Shown: positions 1 through 5,641, numbered from the stretch's first letter. The stretch: 9,188 nt of DNA from UBA1756 sp045222555 (GCA_045222555.1 JBGUYY010000002.1:1-9188); one strand, 5' to 3'. The notes: generated by a model not told the origin, from the sequence alone. Translations and numbers: made by a program.

Positions 1-598
1 TATAAAAATTTTTCCGCAGAATTGCGATGTTCTTCTCAAAATCCTCCATGACAGCCTGAAAATCGAAAGCCGCCGCCCCCCGGTACCCGGCCGCATAGCC
101 CCCGGCCATCAGAAGCAGCATCTGAAAGACCGGCTGGGCATCCTCTGGGTTTTTGAATTTCAAAGCGTCCTCCTCCCGAAGAACCATATCGTTTCTGAAG
201 CTGCAGGCTTCCTCTGTCAGAATCACCAGCGCATCGGCTACTTCGGGAGAAGTTTCTTCCCAGACGCTGGTAATAAACTGCAGGGTGAAGGGCTGATTTT
301 GGAAGCTCTCCATTTCCATGCGGCTGGATGCCAGGATCCTGTCGAACAAATCCGTTTTGGAATCCAGATGTGCTTTTTCAAATATTTCTTCAATGACCTT
401 TTTACAGTATTCCAGCAGATAAATATAGAGCTGTTTTTTGCTTCCGAAATACTGAAACATGGATGCCTTGGAGATATGAGCAGCCACTGCAATATCATTG
501 ACGGATGCTTTTTCATAACCAAATTTTCCGAAGCACTGAAGTGCTGCGTTCAGGATCGTCATTTTCTTTTCTTCCGTCAGCGCCAAAAATTTTTCCAC
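1..598 (-). CDS. TetR/AcrR-family transcriptional regulator, C-terminus beyond left edge
   Basis: Reading the minus strand from a GTG at 598 gives 199 uninterrupted codons that run off the window. Residues about 10-55 form a typical TetR helix-turn-helix: an initial helix (ILNAALQCFGKFGYEKAS), then DIAVAAHISKASMFQYFGSK with the usual aromatic residues of the recognition helix. The rest is a helical ligand-binding region typical in divergence; its ligand cannot be read from the sequence. I chose the GTG because AGGG lies about 6 bases upstream and the HTH starts at the usual distance from it; an internal ATG 12 codons later would leave too short an arm. The gene is preceded by two operator-like palindromes, so autorepression is likely. 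No divergent gene lies on the other side, so targets are probably downstream genes left of the window. Family assignment is secure; role is unknown. Confidence 0.9.
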   Translation of the reverse strand, partial: MEKFLALTEEKKMTILNAALQCFGKFGYEKASVNDIAVAAHISKASMFQYFGSKKQLYIYLLEYCKKVIEEIFEKAHLDSKTDLFDRILASSRMEMESFQNQPFTLQFITSVWEETSPEVADALVILTEEACSFRNDMVLREEDALKFKNPEDAQPVFQMLLLMAGGYAAGYRGAAAFDFQAVMEDFEKNIAILRKNFY

Positions 599-620
599 TT
601 TGATCCCTGCCTTTCAACGA

Positions 621-639
621 AATAACCGAATCGGTTATT
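621..639. promoter_or_regulatory. TetR-type operator 1 (perfect 19-bp palindrome)
   Basis: Arms AATAACCGA and TCGGTTATT surround one central base at 630. It lies at the expected transcription start, just downstream of the -10 box, where a bound dimer would block initiation. The AACCGA-n-TCGGTT core is typical of TetR-family operators. Confidence 0.75.
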
Positions 640-642
640 TAT

Positions 643-671
643 AATATAACACCAATAACCGATTCGGTCAA
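643..671 (-). promoter_or_regulatory. Promoter of the TetR-family gene
   Basis: On the minus strand TTGACC (666-671) is followed after exactly 17 bases by TATATT (643-648), a good housekeeping sigma promoter about 45 bases upstream of the GTG start. Both elements are within or next to the TetR-type operators. Confidence 0.7.
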
Positions 672-672
672 G
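654..672. promoter_or_regulatory. TetR-type operator 2 (imperfect)
   Basis: The left arm AATAACCGA is identical to operator 1; the right arm TCGGTCAAG matches in TCGGT only before diverging into the -35 box. The centre (663) is 33 bases from that of operator 1, about three helical turns, so two dimers could sit on the same DNA face. Confidence 0.6.
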
Positions 673-712
673 TAATTAAAATTATCATTTTAAAAATAGA
701 TAGACACCCAAA

Positions 713-755
713 AAGCCGCCTGTACGAGCATTTCCCATGCCCGCACAGGCGGCTT
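713..755 (-). terminator. Long hairpin terminator of the Crp/Fnr gene (repeat copy 1)
   Basis: A 19-base arm (713-731) pairs with 737-755 around a 5-base loop. Two positions are A/C mismatches on the plus strand but become U-G wobbles in minus-strand RNA, so the whole stem pairs only in that orientation. On the minus strand the stem runs into TTTTTGGG. The hairpin begins about 50 bases after the stop of the Crp/Fnr gene, so it is best read as its terminator. An almost identical copy lies at 4065-4107. Confidence 0.8.
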
Positions 756-807
756 GCGTTATTATGCAAAATTGTTTTTCCGTTTCTCAAAGCCGGCTCA
801 TTCTAAA

Positions 808-1482
808 TCAATCCGATGAATATGTGAACAACGTGAATTTGTTTTTGCTGTACTGAAGTATCCCATCCTTTTGCATCTGAGAAAGCGCCACCGACATGGC
901 GGCCCGTTCGACGCAGAGGTAGTCCGCCAGCTGCTGGCGGTTATAGGGGATGGTAAAGGACAGGCTGCCGCACCGGTCTGCTTCCGATGACAGGTAAGAC
1001 AGGAGCTTTTCCTTGGTAGATCGTTTGCTGATATGATTGATTTTATCATGCATCCGCAGAGATTTGCCTGCGATCACATTGACCAGATTGCGGATCAGCT
1101 GAGCATGGTGGGAACAGGTATTTGAACAGGCTGAGAGAATGCGGTTGATGTTCAATAGCAACACCTGGCAATCGGCTTCGGCGACCACGCTCACATTCAG
1201 CACACTCCCCATGGAGGCGGCGAATACCTCCCCACAGGAATCTCCGGGAGAAAGAATGTCCAGAATATTCCGATGTCCCCACACATCCTCCTGAACAATG
1301 ACTGCGGAGCCGGATAGGACAATTCCCATGACCTCGGTGCTGTTTCCAGCTCTCAGGATATAGCTACCCTTGGGATAGGGTGTTACAACAGCGCTCATAC
1401 ACTGAAGGATCGACAGGATCTCCTCATCTGACATGGCCATAAAAAAGGGGGTATGCTTCAAAAGCGATAAATATGCTTTCAT
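808..1482 (-). CDS. Crp/Fnr-family regulator, probable controller of the hcp operon (HcpR-like)
   Basis: The 224-residue product has the standard Crp/Fnr plan: a cyclic-nucleotide-binding-type beta barrel at about residues 15-115 (glycine-marked turns in GSYILRAGN, LSGSAVIV and LSPGDSCGE), a long dimerisation helix at about 120-160, and a winged helix-turn-helix at about 178-215 (NRQQLADYLCVERAAMSVAL). Cysteines at 28, 83, 105, 119, 123, 171 and 190 do not match the N-terminal Fe-S ligand pattern of E. coli FNR, so the signal may be something else; heme or NO sensing is known for some HcpR proteins but is not visible here. The start has AAGGAGA 7 bases upstream. The gene diverges from the iron-sulfur protein and hcp and shares a palindromic operator with them, which supports control of hcp. 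Family is certain; the HcpR role is inferred from position. Confidence 0.88.
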   Translation of the reverse strand: MKAYLSLLKHTPFFMAMSDEEILSILQCMSAVVTPYPKGSYILRAGNSTEVMGIVLSGSAVIVQEDVWGHRNILDILSPGDSCGEVFAASMGSVLNVSVVAEADCQVLLLNINRILSACSNTCSHHAQLIRNLVNVIAGKSLRMHDKINHISKRSTKEKLLSYLSSEADRCGSLSFTIPYNRQQLADYLCVERAAMSVALSQMQKDGILQYSKNKFTLFTYSSD

Positions 1483-1494
1483 TTTCAGTCTCCT

Positions 1495-1510
1495 TGTTTG
1501 AAATCAAACA
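1495..1510. promoter_or_regulatory. Crp/Fnr-type operator, perfect palindrome
   Basis: TGTTTGA-AA-TCAAACA is a perfect 16-bp inverted repeat and fits the family layout of 5-base half-sites separated by six bases (TGTTT-N6-AAACA, compare TGTGA-N6-TCACA). It lies 13 bases before the regulator start codon, touching its ribosome binding site, and about 70 bases before the iron-sulfur gene. Confidence 0.75.
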
Positions 1511-1534
1511 GACTTGTTGCTTAAATTTTAGTAT
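1498..1534 (+). promoter_or_regulatory. Candidate promoter(s) of the iron-sulfur protein-hcp operon
   Basis: Two readings are possible. TTGAAA (1498-1503), 17 bases, TTAAAT (1521-1526) would place the operator over the -35 box and imply repression. Alternatively a -10 TAGTAT (1529-1534) without a -35 would place the operator centre near -39 to -41, as in class II activation. The sequence alone does not decide. Confidence 0.45.
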
Positions 1535-1553
1535 CATTCAAGTACGGTGTCAA
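1525..1553 (-). promoter_or_regulatory. Promoter of the Crp/Fnr gene
   Basis: On the minus strand a consensus TTGACA (1548-1553) and TAAAAT (1525-1530) are separated by 17 bases. Transcription would start near 1518, placing the 1495-1510 palindrome just downstream, which suggests that the regulator represses its own gene. Confidence 0.7.
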
Positions 1554-1576
1554 CCGGAACAACAAATGGAGGTGGA

Positions 1577-2263
1577 ATGAACATGATTCGGAGAATCATT
1601 GAAATTGATAGAGACGCCTGTACCGGCTGCGGTATTTGCGTGGAAGCCTGCCACGAAGGGGCTATCGGTCTGGAAAATGGGAAAGCAATTTTGCTCCGGG
1701 ACGATTACTGCGACGGTCTTGGGGATTGTCTGCCTGCTTGTCCGGCGGGAGCGATCTCTTTTACAGAGCGGGAAGCCGCTGCTTACGACCATGCAGCAGT
1801 TCTGGCAAAGAAACAGGAGCATCCGCTCCCCTGTGGCTGTCCGGGGACAGAAGCACGAAGCATTCCCCGTCAAAGCTGCGACTGTTATGCAGCGCAGACC
1901 GAAAGCCGGCTGTCTCAATGGCCCGTCCAAATCAAACTGGCCCCTATCCAGGCCCCTTACTTTCAGGGGGCGTCCCTGCTGATCGCCGCCAGCTGCACGG
2001 CCTATGCTTATGCCTCTTTCCATGAGGATTTTATCGTCGGCCGCATCACTCTCATCGGCTGCCCCAAGCTGGACGGTGTGGACTATTCGGAAAAGCTGTC
2101 TCAGATCCTCAAAGGAAATGACATTCGGGACATTCTTCTGGTTCGGATGGAAGTCCCCTGCTGCGGCGGGCTGGAAAAAGCGGTTGAACGAGCGCTTGAC
2201 AGCAGCGGGAAGGAAATCCCCTTCCGAACGCTTACGATTACCACTGATGGAAAAATGAAATAA
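1577..2263 (+). CDS. 4Fe-4S ferredoxin-type protein paired with Hcp
   Basis: The 228-residue protein opens with a bacterial-ferredoxin-like domain. Motif 1 is C15-x2-C18-x2-C21-x3-C25. Motif 2 is C45-x5-C51-x3-C55-P, which lacks the usual second cysteine (a leucine is at 48), so one cluster has four ligands (C15, C18, C21, C55) and the other at most three cysteines. The C-terminal half carries further Cys pairs (CGC at 86-88, CDC at 101-103, C140, C162, CC at 195-196 followed by GG) in a domain I recognise only as the usual tail of Hcp-associated iron-sulfur proteins. It probably passes electrons to Hcp in the cytoplasm. It lies 24 bases before hcp, in one operon. The open frame extends to a GTG at 1547, but that sits in the divergent promoter; GGAGGT at 1568-1573 points to ATG 1577 (or 1583). 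Confidence 0.85.
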   Translation: MNMIRRIIEIDRDACTGCGICVEACHEGAIGLENGKAILLRDDYCDGLGDCLPACPAGAISFTEREAAAYDHAAVLAKKQEHPLPCGCPGTEARSIPRQSCDCYAAQTESRLSQWPVQIKLAPIQAPYFQGASLLIAASCTAYAYASFHEDFIVGRITLIGCPKLDGVDYSEKLSQILKGNDIRDILLVRMEVPCCGGLEKAVERALDSSGKEIPFRTLTITTDGKMK

Positions 2264-2287
2264 AAAATGATATAAGGAGAACCCCAA

Positions 2288-3880
2288 ATGGATCCTCAAA
2301 TGTTTTGCTTTCAATGCGAACAGACCGCTGGGTGCAGCGGCTGTACCGGCAAGGCCGGTGTCTGCGGAAAAACTGCCGCTGACGCTGCGCTTCAGGATGC
2401 GCTGACCGGGGCCCTGATCGGCCTGGCCAGAGCAACAGACGGCGGCACTACCGGCTCCGCAGATGATAAGCTGGTGCAGGAAAGCCTGTTCTCCACCCTG
2501 ACCAATGTGAACTTCGACGACGAGGCTCTTCGGGGTCTGATCGACCGGGTCCATGCCGAAAAGCAGCGGATGGTTCCTGACTGTGCCACCTGCGAAAATG
2601 CCTGCGGCCGTACCGCCGACTACGACATGAAGAAACTGTGGAACGCCCAGGAGGATATTCGGTCGCTGAAATCCCTGATCCTCTTCGGCATCCGGGGTAT
2701 CGCCGCTTACGCCTACCACGCAAGCGTCCTGGGTTACCGGGACGAAGCCGTGAATCAGTTCCTGTACAAGGCGCTGTTTGCCCTGGGCGAGGACTGGGGG
2801 ATGGAGGAGCTGCTGCCCATTATCATGGAGGCGGGCGAAAAGAACCTGACCATCATGGCATTGCTGGATCGGGCCAATACGGAAACCTACGGCACACCCG
2901 CTCCTGTTACCGTGTCTCTGACCATCGAGAAGGGCCCCTTCATCGTTATCACCGGCCACGACCTCTACGACCTGAAGTGCCTGCTGGAGCAGACGGAAGG
3001 AAAGGGCATCAACATCTACACCCACGGCGAAATGCTGTCCGCTCACGCCTATCCGGAGCTGAAGAAGTACCCCCACCTGAAGGGTAACTTCGGCACCGCA
3101 TGGCAGAACCAGCAGAAGGAGTTTGCAGAGCTTCCCGCTCCCATCCTCTACACCACCAACTGCCTGATGCCGCCCAAGGCCAGCTACGCAGACCGTGTTT
3201 TTACCAGCGAGGCTGTGTCCTTTCCCAATTCCGTCCATATCGGTGAGGATCGTGACCTCACGCCCGTCATTGAAAAGGCACTGGAGCTGGGTGGTTACGC
3301 CGAAGACCGCCCCATGACAGGCATCAACGGCGGTGCCACCGTCATAACCGGCTTTGCCCGTGGCACTGTCCTGGGCGTGGCGGATAAGGTCATCGAGGCT
3401 GTGAAGGCCGGCGCCATCCGCCACTTCTTCCTGGTGGGCGGCTGTGACGGCATCCGCTCCGGCCGGGACTACTACACCGAATTCGTGAAGAAAACCCCTG
3501 CCGATACCGTCGTCCTGACCCTTGGCTGCGGCAAGTACCGCTTCAACGATCTGGATCTGGGTACCATCGGCGGTTTGCCCCGGCTGATGGATATGGGCCA
3601 GTGCAACGATGCCTACAGCGCCATTCAAGTGGCTGTGGCTCTGGCAAATGCATTTGACTGCGGCGTCAATGAGCTGCCCCTGTCTCTGGTGCTGAGCTGG
3701 TACGAGCAGAAAGCCGTCAGCATCCTGCTGACATTGCTGCACCTGGGCATCAAGAACATCCGCCTTGGCCCCACACTGCCTGCCTTTGTGTCTCCCAATG
3801 TGCTTTCCTTTCTGGTGGAACAGTACAATATTGCACCGATCACAACGCCGGACGAAGATATGAAGGCGATTCTGGGATGA
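2288..3880 (+). CDS. hcp: Hydroxylamine reductase / hybrid-cluster protein Hcp
   Basis: The 530-residue protein is a full-length Hcp. The N-terminal cluster motif is C7-x2-C10-x8-C19-x6-C26, closest to the 4Fe-4S type of anaerobes. All hybrid-cluster ligands known from Desulfovibrio Hcp have counterparts with nearly the same spacing: H224, E248, C292 (NCLMPP), C386 (GGCDG), C414 (LGCGKYRFN), C439 (GQCND), E473 and K475 (WYEQK). Hcp reduces hydroxylamine in vitro and is now viewed mainly as an NO reductase or nitrosative-stress enzyme; it is cytoplasmic and takes electrons from a partner such as the upstream iron-sulfur protein. The start has AAGGAGA 7 bases upstream; M5 (MFCFQC) is the start in many relatives but has no better site. 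No sign of decay. Regulation is probably through the upstream Crp/Fnr operator. Confidence 0.97.
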   Translation: MDPQMFCFQCEQTAGCSGCTGKAGVCGKTAADAALQDALTGALIGLARATDGGTTGSADDKLVQESLFSTLTNVNFDDEALRGLIDRVHAEKQRMVPDCATCENACGRTADYDMKKLWNAQEDIRSLKSLILFGIRGIAAYAYHASVLGYRDEAVNQFLYKALFALGEDWGMEELLPIIMEAGEKNLTIMALLDRANTETYGTPAPVTVSLTIEKGPFIVITGHDLYDLKCLLEQTEGKGINIYTHGEMLSAHAYPELKKYPHLKGNFGTAWQNQQKEFAELPAPILYTTNCLMPPKASYADRVFTSEAVSFPNSVHIGEDRDLTPVIEKALELGGYAEDRPMTGINGGATVITGFARGTVLGVADKVIEAVKAGAIRHFFLVGGCDGIRSGRDYYTEFVKKTPADTVVLTLGCGKYRFNDLDLGTIGGLPRLMDMGQCNDAYSAIQVAVALANAFDCGVNELPLSLVLSWYEQKAVSILLTLLHLGIKNIRLGPTLPAFVSPNVLSFLVEQYNIAPITTPDEDMKAILG

Positions 3881-3883
3881 TGC

Positions 3884-3901
3884 AACTGTTTCGAAGCAGT
3901 T
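3884..3901 (+). repeat. Small hairpin directly after hcp
   Basis: AACTGTT (3884-3890) pairs with AGCAGTT (3895-3901) around TCGA, with one U-G wobble on the plus strand. It starts 3 bases after the hcp stop but has no U-run, so it may stabilise the mRNA 3' end rather than terminate. Confidence 0.35.
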
Positions 3902-3957
3902 ACAGACAAAGTGTCTTGGATGTAGACTTCCTGTCCTAAATTCTGTCACTTGCATGA

Positions 3958-4041
3958 AGCCCGCTGGCCGGAGTTACTCTGGGTATGCTGGTTCCGTTCG
4001 TCATCTACCGATTTGTGGCTAACGTTACGATTGTAGAATGA
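3958..4041 (+). pseudogene. C-terminal remnant of a membrane protein
   Basis: Between hcp and the next hairpin no intact gene is present, but one frame gives 27 codons bounded by TGA (3955) and TGA (4039). The product begins SPLAGVTLGMLVPFVIYRF and ends in a short polar tail, as the last transmembrane helix and C-terminus of a permease would. There is no start codon with a ribosome site in front. I cannot name the transporter family. The reading as a truncated gene rests on composition only; it could be chance. Confidence 0.35.
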
Positions 4042-4055
4042 TTGAAAAAATAGAA

Positions 4056-4120
4056 CCAGAGAAAAAGCCGCCTGTACGAGCATTTAGTATGCCCGCACAG
4101 GCGGCTTGCTTTATCTCTGG
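4056..4120 (-). terminator. Long hairpin terminator of the 69-codon gene (repeat copy 2)
   Basis: The stem arms 4065-4083 and 4089-4107 are identical in sequence to those at 713-731 and 737-755; only the 5-base loop differs (TTAGT against TTCCC). The two A/C mismatches again become U-G pairs only in minus-strand RNA, followed by TTTTTCTC. Here an outer pair, CCAGAGA (4056-4062) with TCTCTGG (4114-4120), extends the repeat. It begins just after the minus-strand gene ending at 4124, and it may also stop hcp transcripts from the other side. Confidence 0.8.
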
Positions 4121-4123
4121 CCA

Positions 4124-4333
4124 TCAATCCAGAGGTTTATATTCTGTTACGGTTTTCAGGTATGCTGCCGGATCGTTGTAAATCAGATCGTCGAGCTCTG
4201 ACCGCTGGTACATATTGTCGGCCACCTCGCTTTGGGCGGCGGTGCAGTCTATAGAAATCATACTGCCGTCAGCGAAGCACAGCTCCACACAGGCGGTATC
4301 GATATTAAATTCGCAGCTCAATAAATGCCTCAT
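4124..4333 (-). CDS. Small conserved-type hypothetical protein (DUF6061-like)
   Basis: A 69-residue acidic protein with AAGGAGA 8 bases before the ATG and a terminator right after the stop, so it is a genuine single gene. No signal peptide or membrane helix is visible. Residues 5-30 look like two or three beta strands (CEFNIDTACVELCFADGSMISID) followed by a helical C-terminus containing YQRSELDDLIYNDPAAYL. The pattern resembles what I remember as DUF6061, a short family common in Clostridia and often near mobile elements; I cannot confirm this here. A weak candidate promoter (TTGATG 4435-4440, 16 bases, TAAAAT 4413-4418) lies upstream. Function unknown. It may mark the left part of the mobile element or belong to the chromosome. 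Confidence 0.75.
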   Translation of the reverse strand: MRHLLSCEFNIDTACVELCFADGSMISIDCTAAQSEVADNMYQRSELDDLIYNDPAAYLKTVTEYKPLD

Positions 4334-4467
4334 TGTGCTGATCTCCTTATGTGTTGTATTGATTTGTTCCTCCTGTCCTATATATATTTTGATGCTGTCT
4401 TATGACATTCTCATTTTATCAGAATCCAAAGAATCATCAAGTGAAGGGCAAAGGGACTCCGTTGAAA

Positions 4468-4545
4468 ATGCAATATGGATACTGCTCCCACATTTTCGTG
4501 GGAGCTTTCTTTTGCCCAAAACAACGAAGGAGGAAATCAAAATGA
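4468..4545 (+). CDS. Putative 25-residue leader peptide
   Basis: An ATG at 4468 opens 25 codons (MQYGYCSHIFVGAFF..., ending in a run of Arg and Lys) whose TGA at 4543-4545 overlaps the ATG of the next gene as ATGA. Codons 6-13 lie inside the hairpin at 4484-4505. This is the layout of a leader peptide that couples translation to transcript attenuation, as known for other genes of mobile elements. Its own ribosome site is weak (AAAGGGA about 12 bases upstream). The regulatory signal is unknown. Confidence 0.45.
   Translation: MQYGYCSHIFVGAFFCPKQRRRKSK
4484..4513 (+). terminator. Attenuator-like terminator in the leader
   Basis: A perfect 8-bp stem, GCTCCCAC (4484-4491) with GTGGGAGC (4498-4505), and a 6-base loop are followed directly by TTTCTTTT. 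This is a good intrinsic terminator on the plus strand, yet it sits between the start region of the transcript and the gene it precedes, so attenuation is the simplest role. Confidence 0.75.
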
Positions 4546-4919
4546 AACAATCTGACAAACGCTTCCACACCATCGACGGCGAGACGCTGATGAGCCAGCC
4601 GCTCCAGCCGCTGAACTTTGTGGTGGACTCTCTGCTCTCTCGGGGCCTGCACATCCTTTCCCGTTCTGAATTTATCGGCACTCCCACGGAGCTGTCCCAG
4701 AAGATCGACCCCGACGGACGGGAGGGTATCACGCCGAAGAAGGTGTCCCGCATGATTCTGCAAAGTGTTGACGCTCTAAGCAAAAACGGTATTTTAGTGT
4801 CCGTTCGGCGCAGCAACGGAAAGCGAATCATCGAGCTGCGCCGTGCCTATAGTGACGATTCTCAGGGTGCCCCGGAAATCGACCCTTGCGACCCTGTTCC
4901 CGCCTGTGAGCCGATTTGA
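4542..4919 (+). pseudogene. Replication protein (RepA-like AAA ATPase) with internal deletion
   Basis: The 125-codon frame has a strong GGAGG (4529-4533) 8 bases before ATG. Residues 1-40 (TIDGETLMSQPLQPLNFVVD, then GLHIL) match the start of the AAA/RecA-type replication ATPases of Clostridia mobile elements, in which GLHIL runs straight into the Walker A loop. Here there is no Walker A or B; the sequence goes straight into a C-terminal winged-helix region (FIGTPTELSQKID ... SRMILQSVDALSKNGILVSV, then RRSNGKRIIELRR) that in relatives comes some 200 or more residues later. The simplest reading is an in-frame deletion of the whole ATPase core. The product might still bind DNA. I rely on memory of the family for the full-length form. 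The open frame upstream to 4215 is ignored because it crosses the terminator and lacks a start signal. Confidence 0.6.
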
Positions 4920-5046
4920 GCGGCTTTGCAGAGCGGGAGGCGTAACCACCCGGCCGCGAGAAATAAACGGCGCTGAAGCGGGATTTACCCCGAAAAGCAG
5001 GGGGATCTCGCCTAAAAATTAAAGATGTGGAGGTACATCAAAAATT

Positions 5047-5193
5047 ATGAAGCAAACCAGTCAATGGGACTTTTTCCGTACGCCCAGCGGGCATGTTTCC
5101 TATAACAAAATCTGTCTGCGGTGCAAACATCCCTGTAAACAGAGTTACCGGGTAACGCTCCTGGCCTGCCCGTATTTTGAGCGGAAGCGGTAG
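5047..5193 (+). CDS. 48-residue Cys-containing small protein upstream of mobC
   Basis: The frame encodes a basic 48-residue protein that begins MKQTSQWDFFRTPSGHVSYN and carries C23-x2-C26-x3-C30 and C41, a spacing that could form a small zinc site. Similar short genes (WDFFRTPSGH followed by a Cys cluster) occur, as I remember them, just before mobC in related elements, but the function is unknown. GGAGGT (5029-5034) is 12 bases upstream of the ATG, rather far, and lies in the loop of a small hairpin (GATGT 5024-5028 with ACATC 5035-5039), so translation may be controlled. Position between the replication remnant and the oriT region suggests a role in transfer or copy control. Moderately sure it is a real gene. 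Confidence 0.6.
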   Translation: MKQTSQWDFFRTPSGHVSYNKICLRCKHPCKQSYRVTLLACPYFERKR

Positions 5194-5324
5194 AGCGAAA
5201 ATTCCTCCCTTTTGGGAGGGCCAGCATCGCAATTGTCTGGTCGTCGGCACAGCCGCCGCCCGCCTTCCGCATAATTTCCGGGCAGTTGCCCGGACCCACT
5301 TTATCTACGACTTGGAGGATCTAA
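5194..5324 (+). other. Candidate oriT region
   Basis: The 131-base gap before mobC holds two inverted repeats: CCTCCC-TTTT-GGGAGG (5204-5219) and the perfect palindrome CCGGGCA-GT-TGCCCGG (5278-5293). Neither is followed by a U-run, so they are not terminators. Inverted repeats just upstream of mobC and the relaxase are the usual place for an origin of transfer. No nick site can be assigned from the sequence alone. Confidence 0.5.
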
Positions 5325-5636
5325 ATGAAAAAAGATATTAAATTCAGTACCCGGATGGCTTCCGCTGACCGGGAGGTCATCAAGGAATTGGCAAAGCGCT
5401 CCGGAATGTCCATGAGCGACTATGTGACTGCATGCTGTCTGGGTAAGCAGGTCGTCATCATCGACGGGCTGAAGGAAGTGCTGAAGGAGCTGAAGTCCAT
5501 CGGCAGAAATCTGAATCAGCTCGTCACTCTGGCGCACATGGGACGAGTCGCTGTTATCAATCTGGACAGCGTGCTTCAGGTGTTCTCTGAACTGCGTGAT
5601 GCCGTCCGGATGATCCTGGAACGAAAGCGGTGGTGA
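5325..5636 (+). CDS. mobC: Relaxosome accessory protein MobC
   Basis: A 103-residue protein with GGAGGA 5 bases before the ATG. Residues 1-45 look like a ribbon-helix-helix DNA-binding domain (strand KFSTRM, then helices in SADREVIKELAKRSGMSMSD and YVTACCLG). The C-terminal half has the MobC signature GRNLNQLVTLAHMG followed by a terminal helix. MobC binds oriT next to the nick site and helps the relaxase open the strands. It overlaps or abuts the relaxase gene (GTG codons at 5630 and 5633 overlap its stop; the chosen ATG is 5 bases after it), so the two are translationally coupled. Length is typical for the family. The palindromes just upstream are its likely binding region. Confidence 0.9.
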   Translation: MKKDIKFSTRMASADREVIKELAKRSGMSMSDYVTACCLGKQVVIIDGLKEVLKELKSIGRNLNQLVTLAHMGRVAVINLDSVLQVFSELRDAVRMILERKRW

Positions 5637-5641
5637 ACACA

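Noticed and set aside
299..625. Plus-strand 108-codon frame in the TetR gene
   Set aside because: Opposite to a clear TetR helix-turn-helix, with no ribosome site; it includes the operator and promoter of the real gene.
1550..3955. An 801-codon open frame on the minus strand opposite the iron-sulfur protein and hcp
   Set aside because: It mirrors two well-recognised genes, has no domain character and no ribosome site, and arises from the third-position C/G bias of hcp. It also runs into the divergent promoter region.
713..4107. The two hairpins as insertion-sequence ends or a CRISPR-like repeat pair
   Set aside because: They are in direct orientation, have no transposase between them and no short target duplication was seen; terminators explain them better.
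4215..4541. N-terminal extension of the replication-protein frame
   Set aside because: It crosses the intrinsic terminator and the antisense 69-codon gene, and a strong ribosome site marks ATG 4542 as the start.
5204..5219. Hairpin as terminator of the 48-residue gene
   Set aside because: No U-run follows on either strand within useful distance; it fits better as part of the oriT region.
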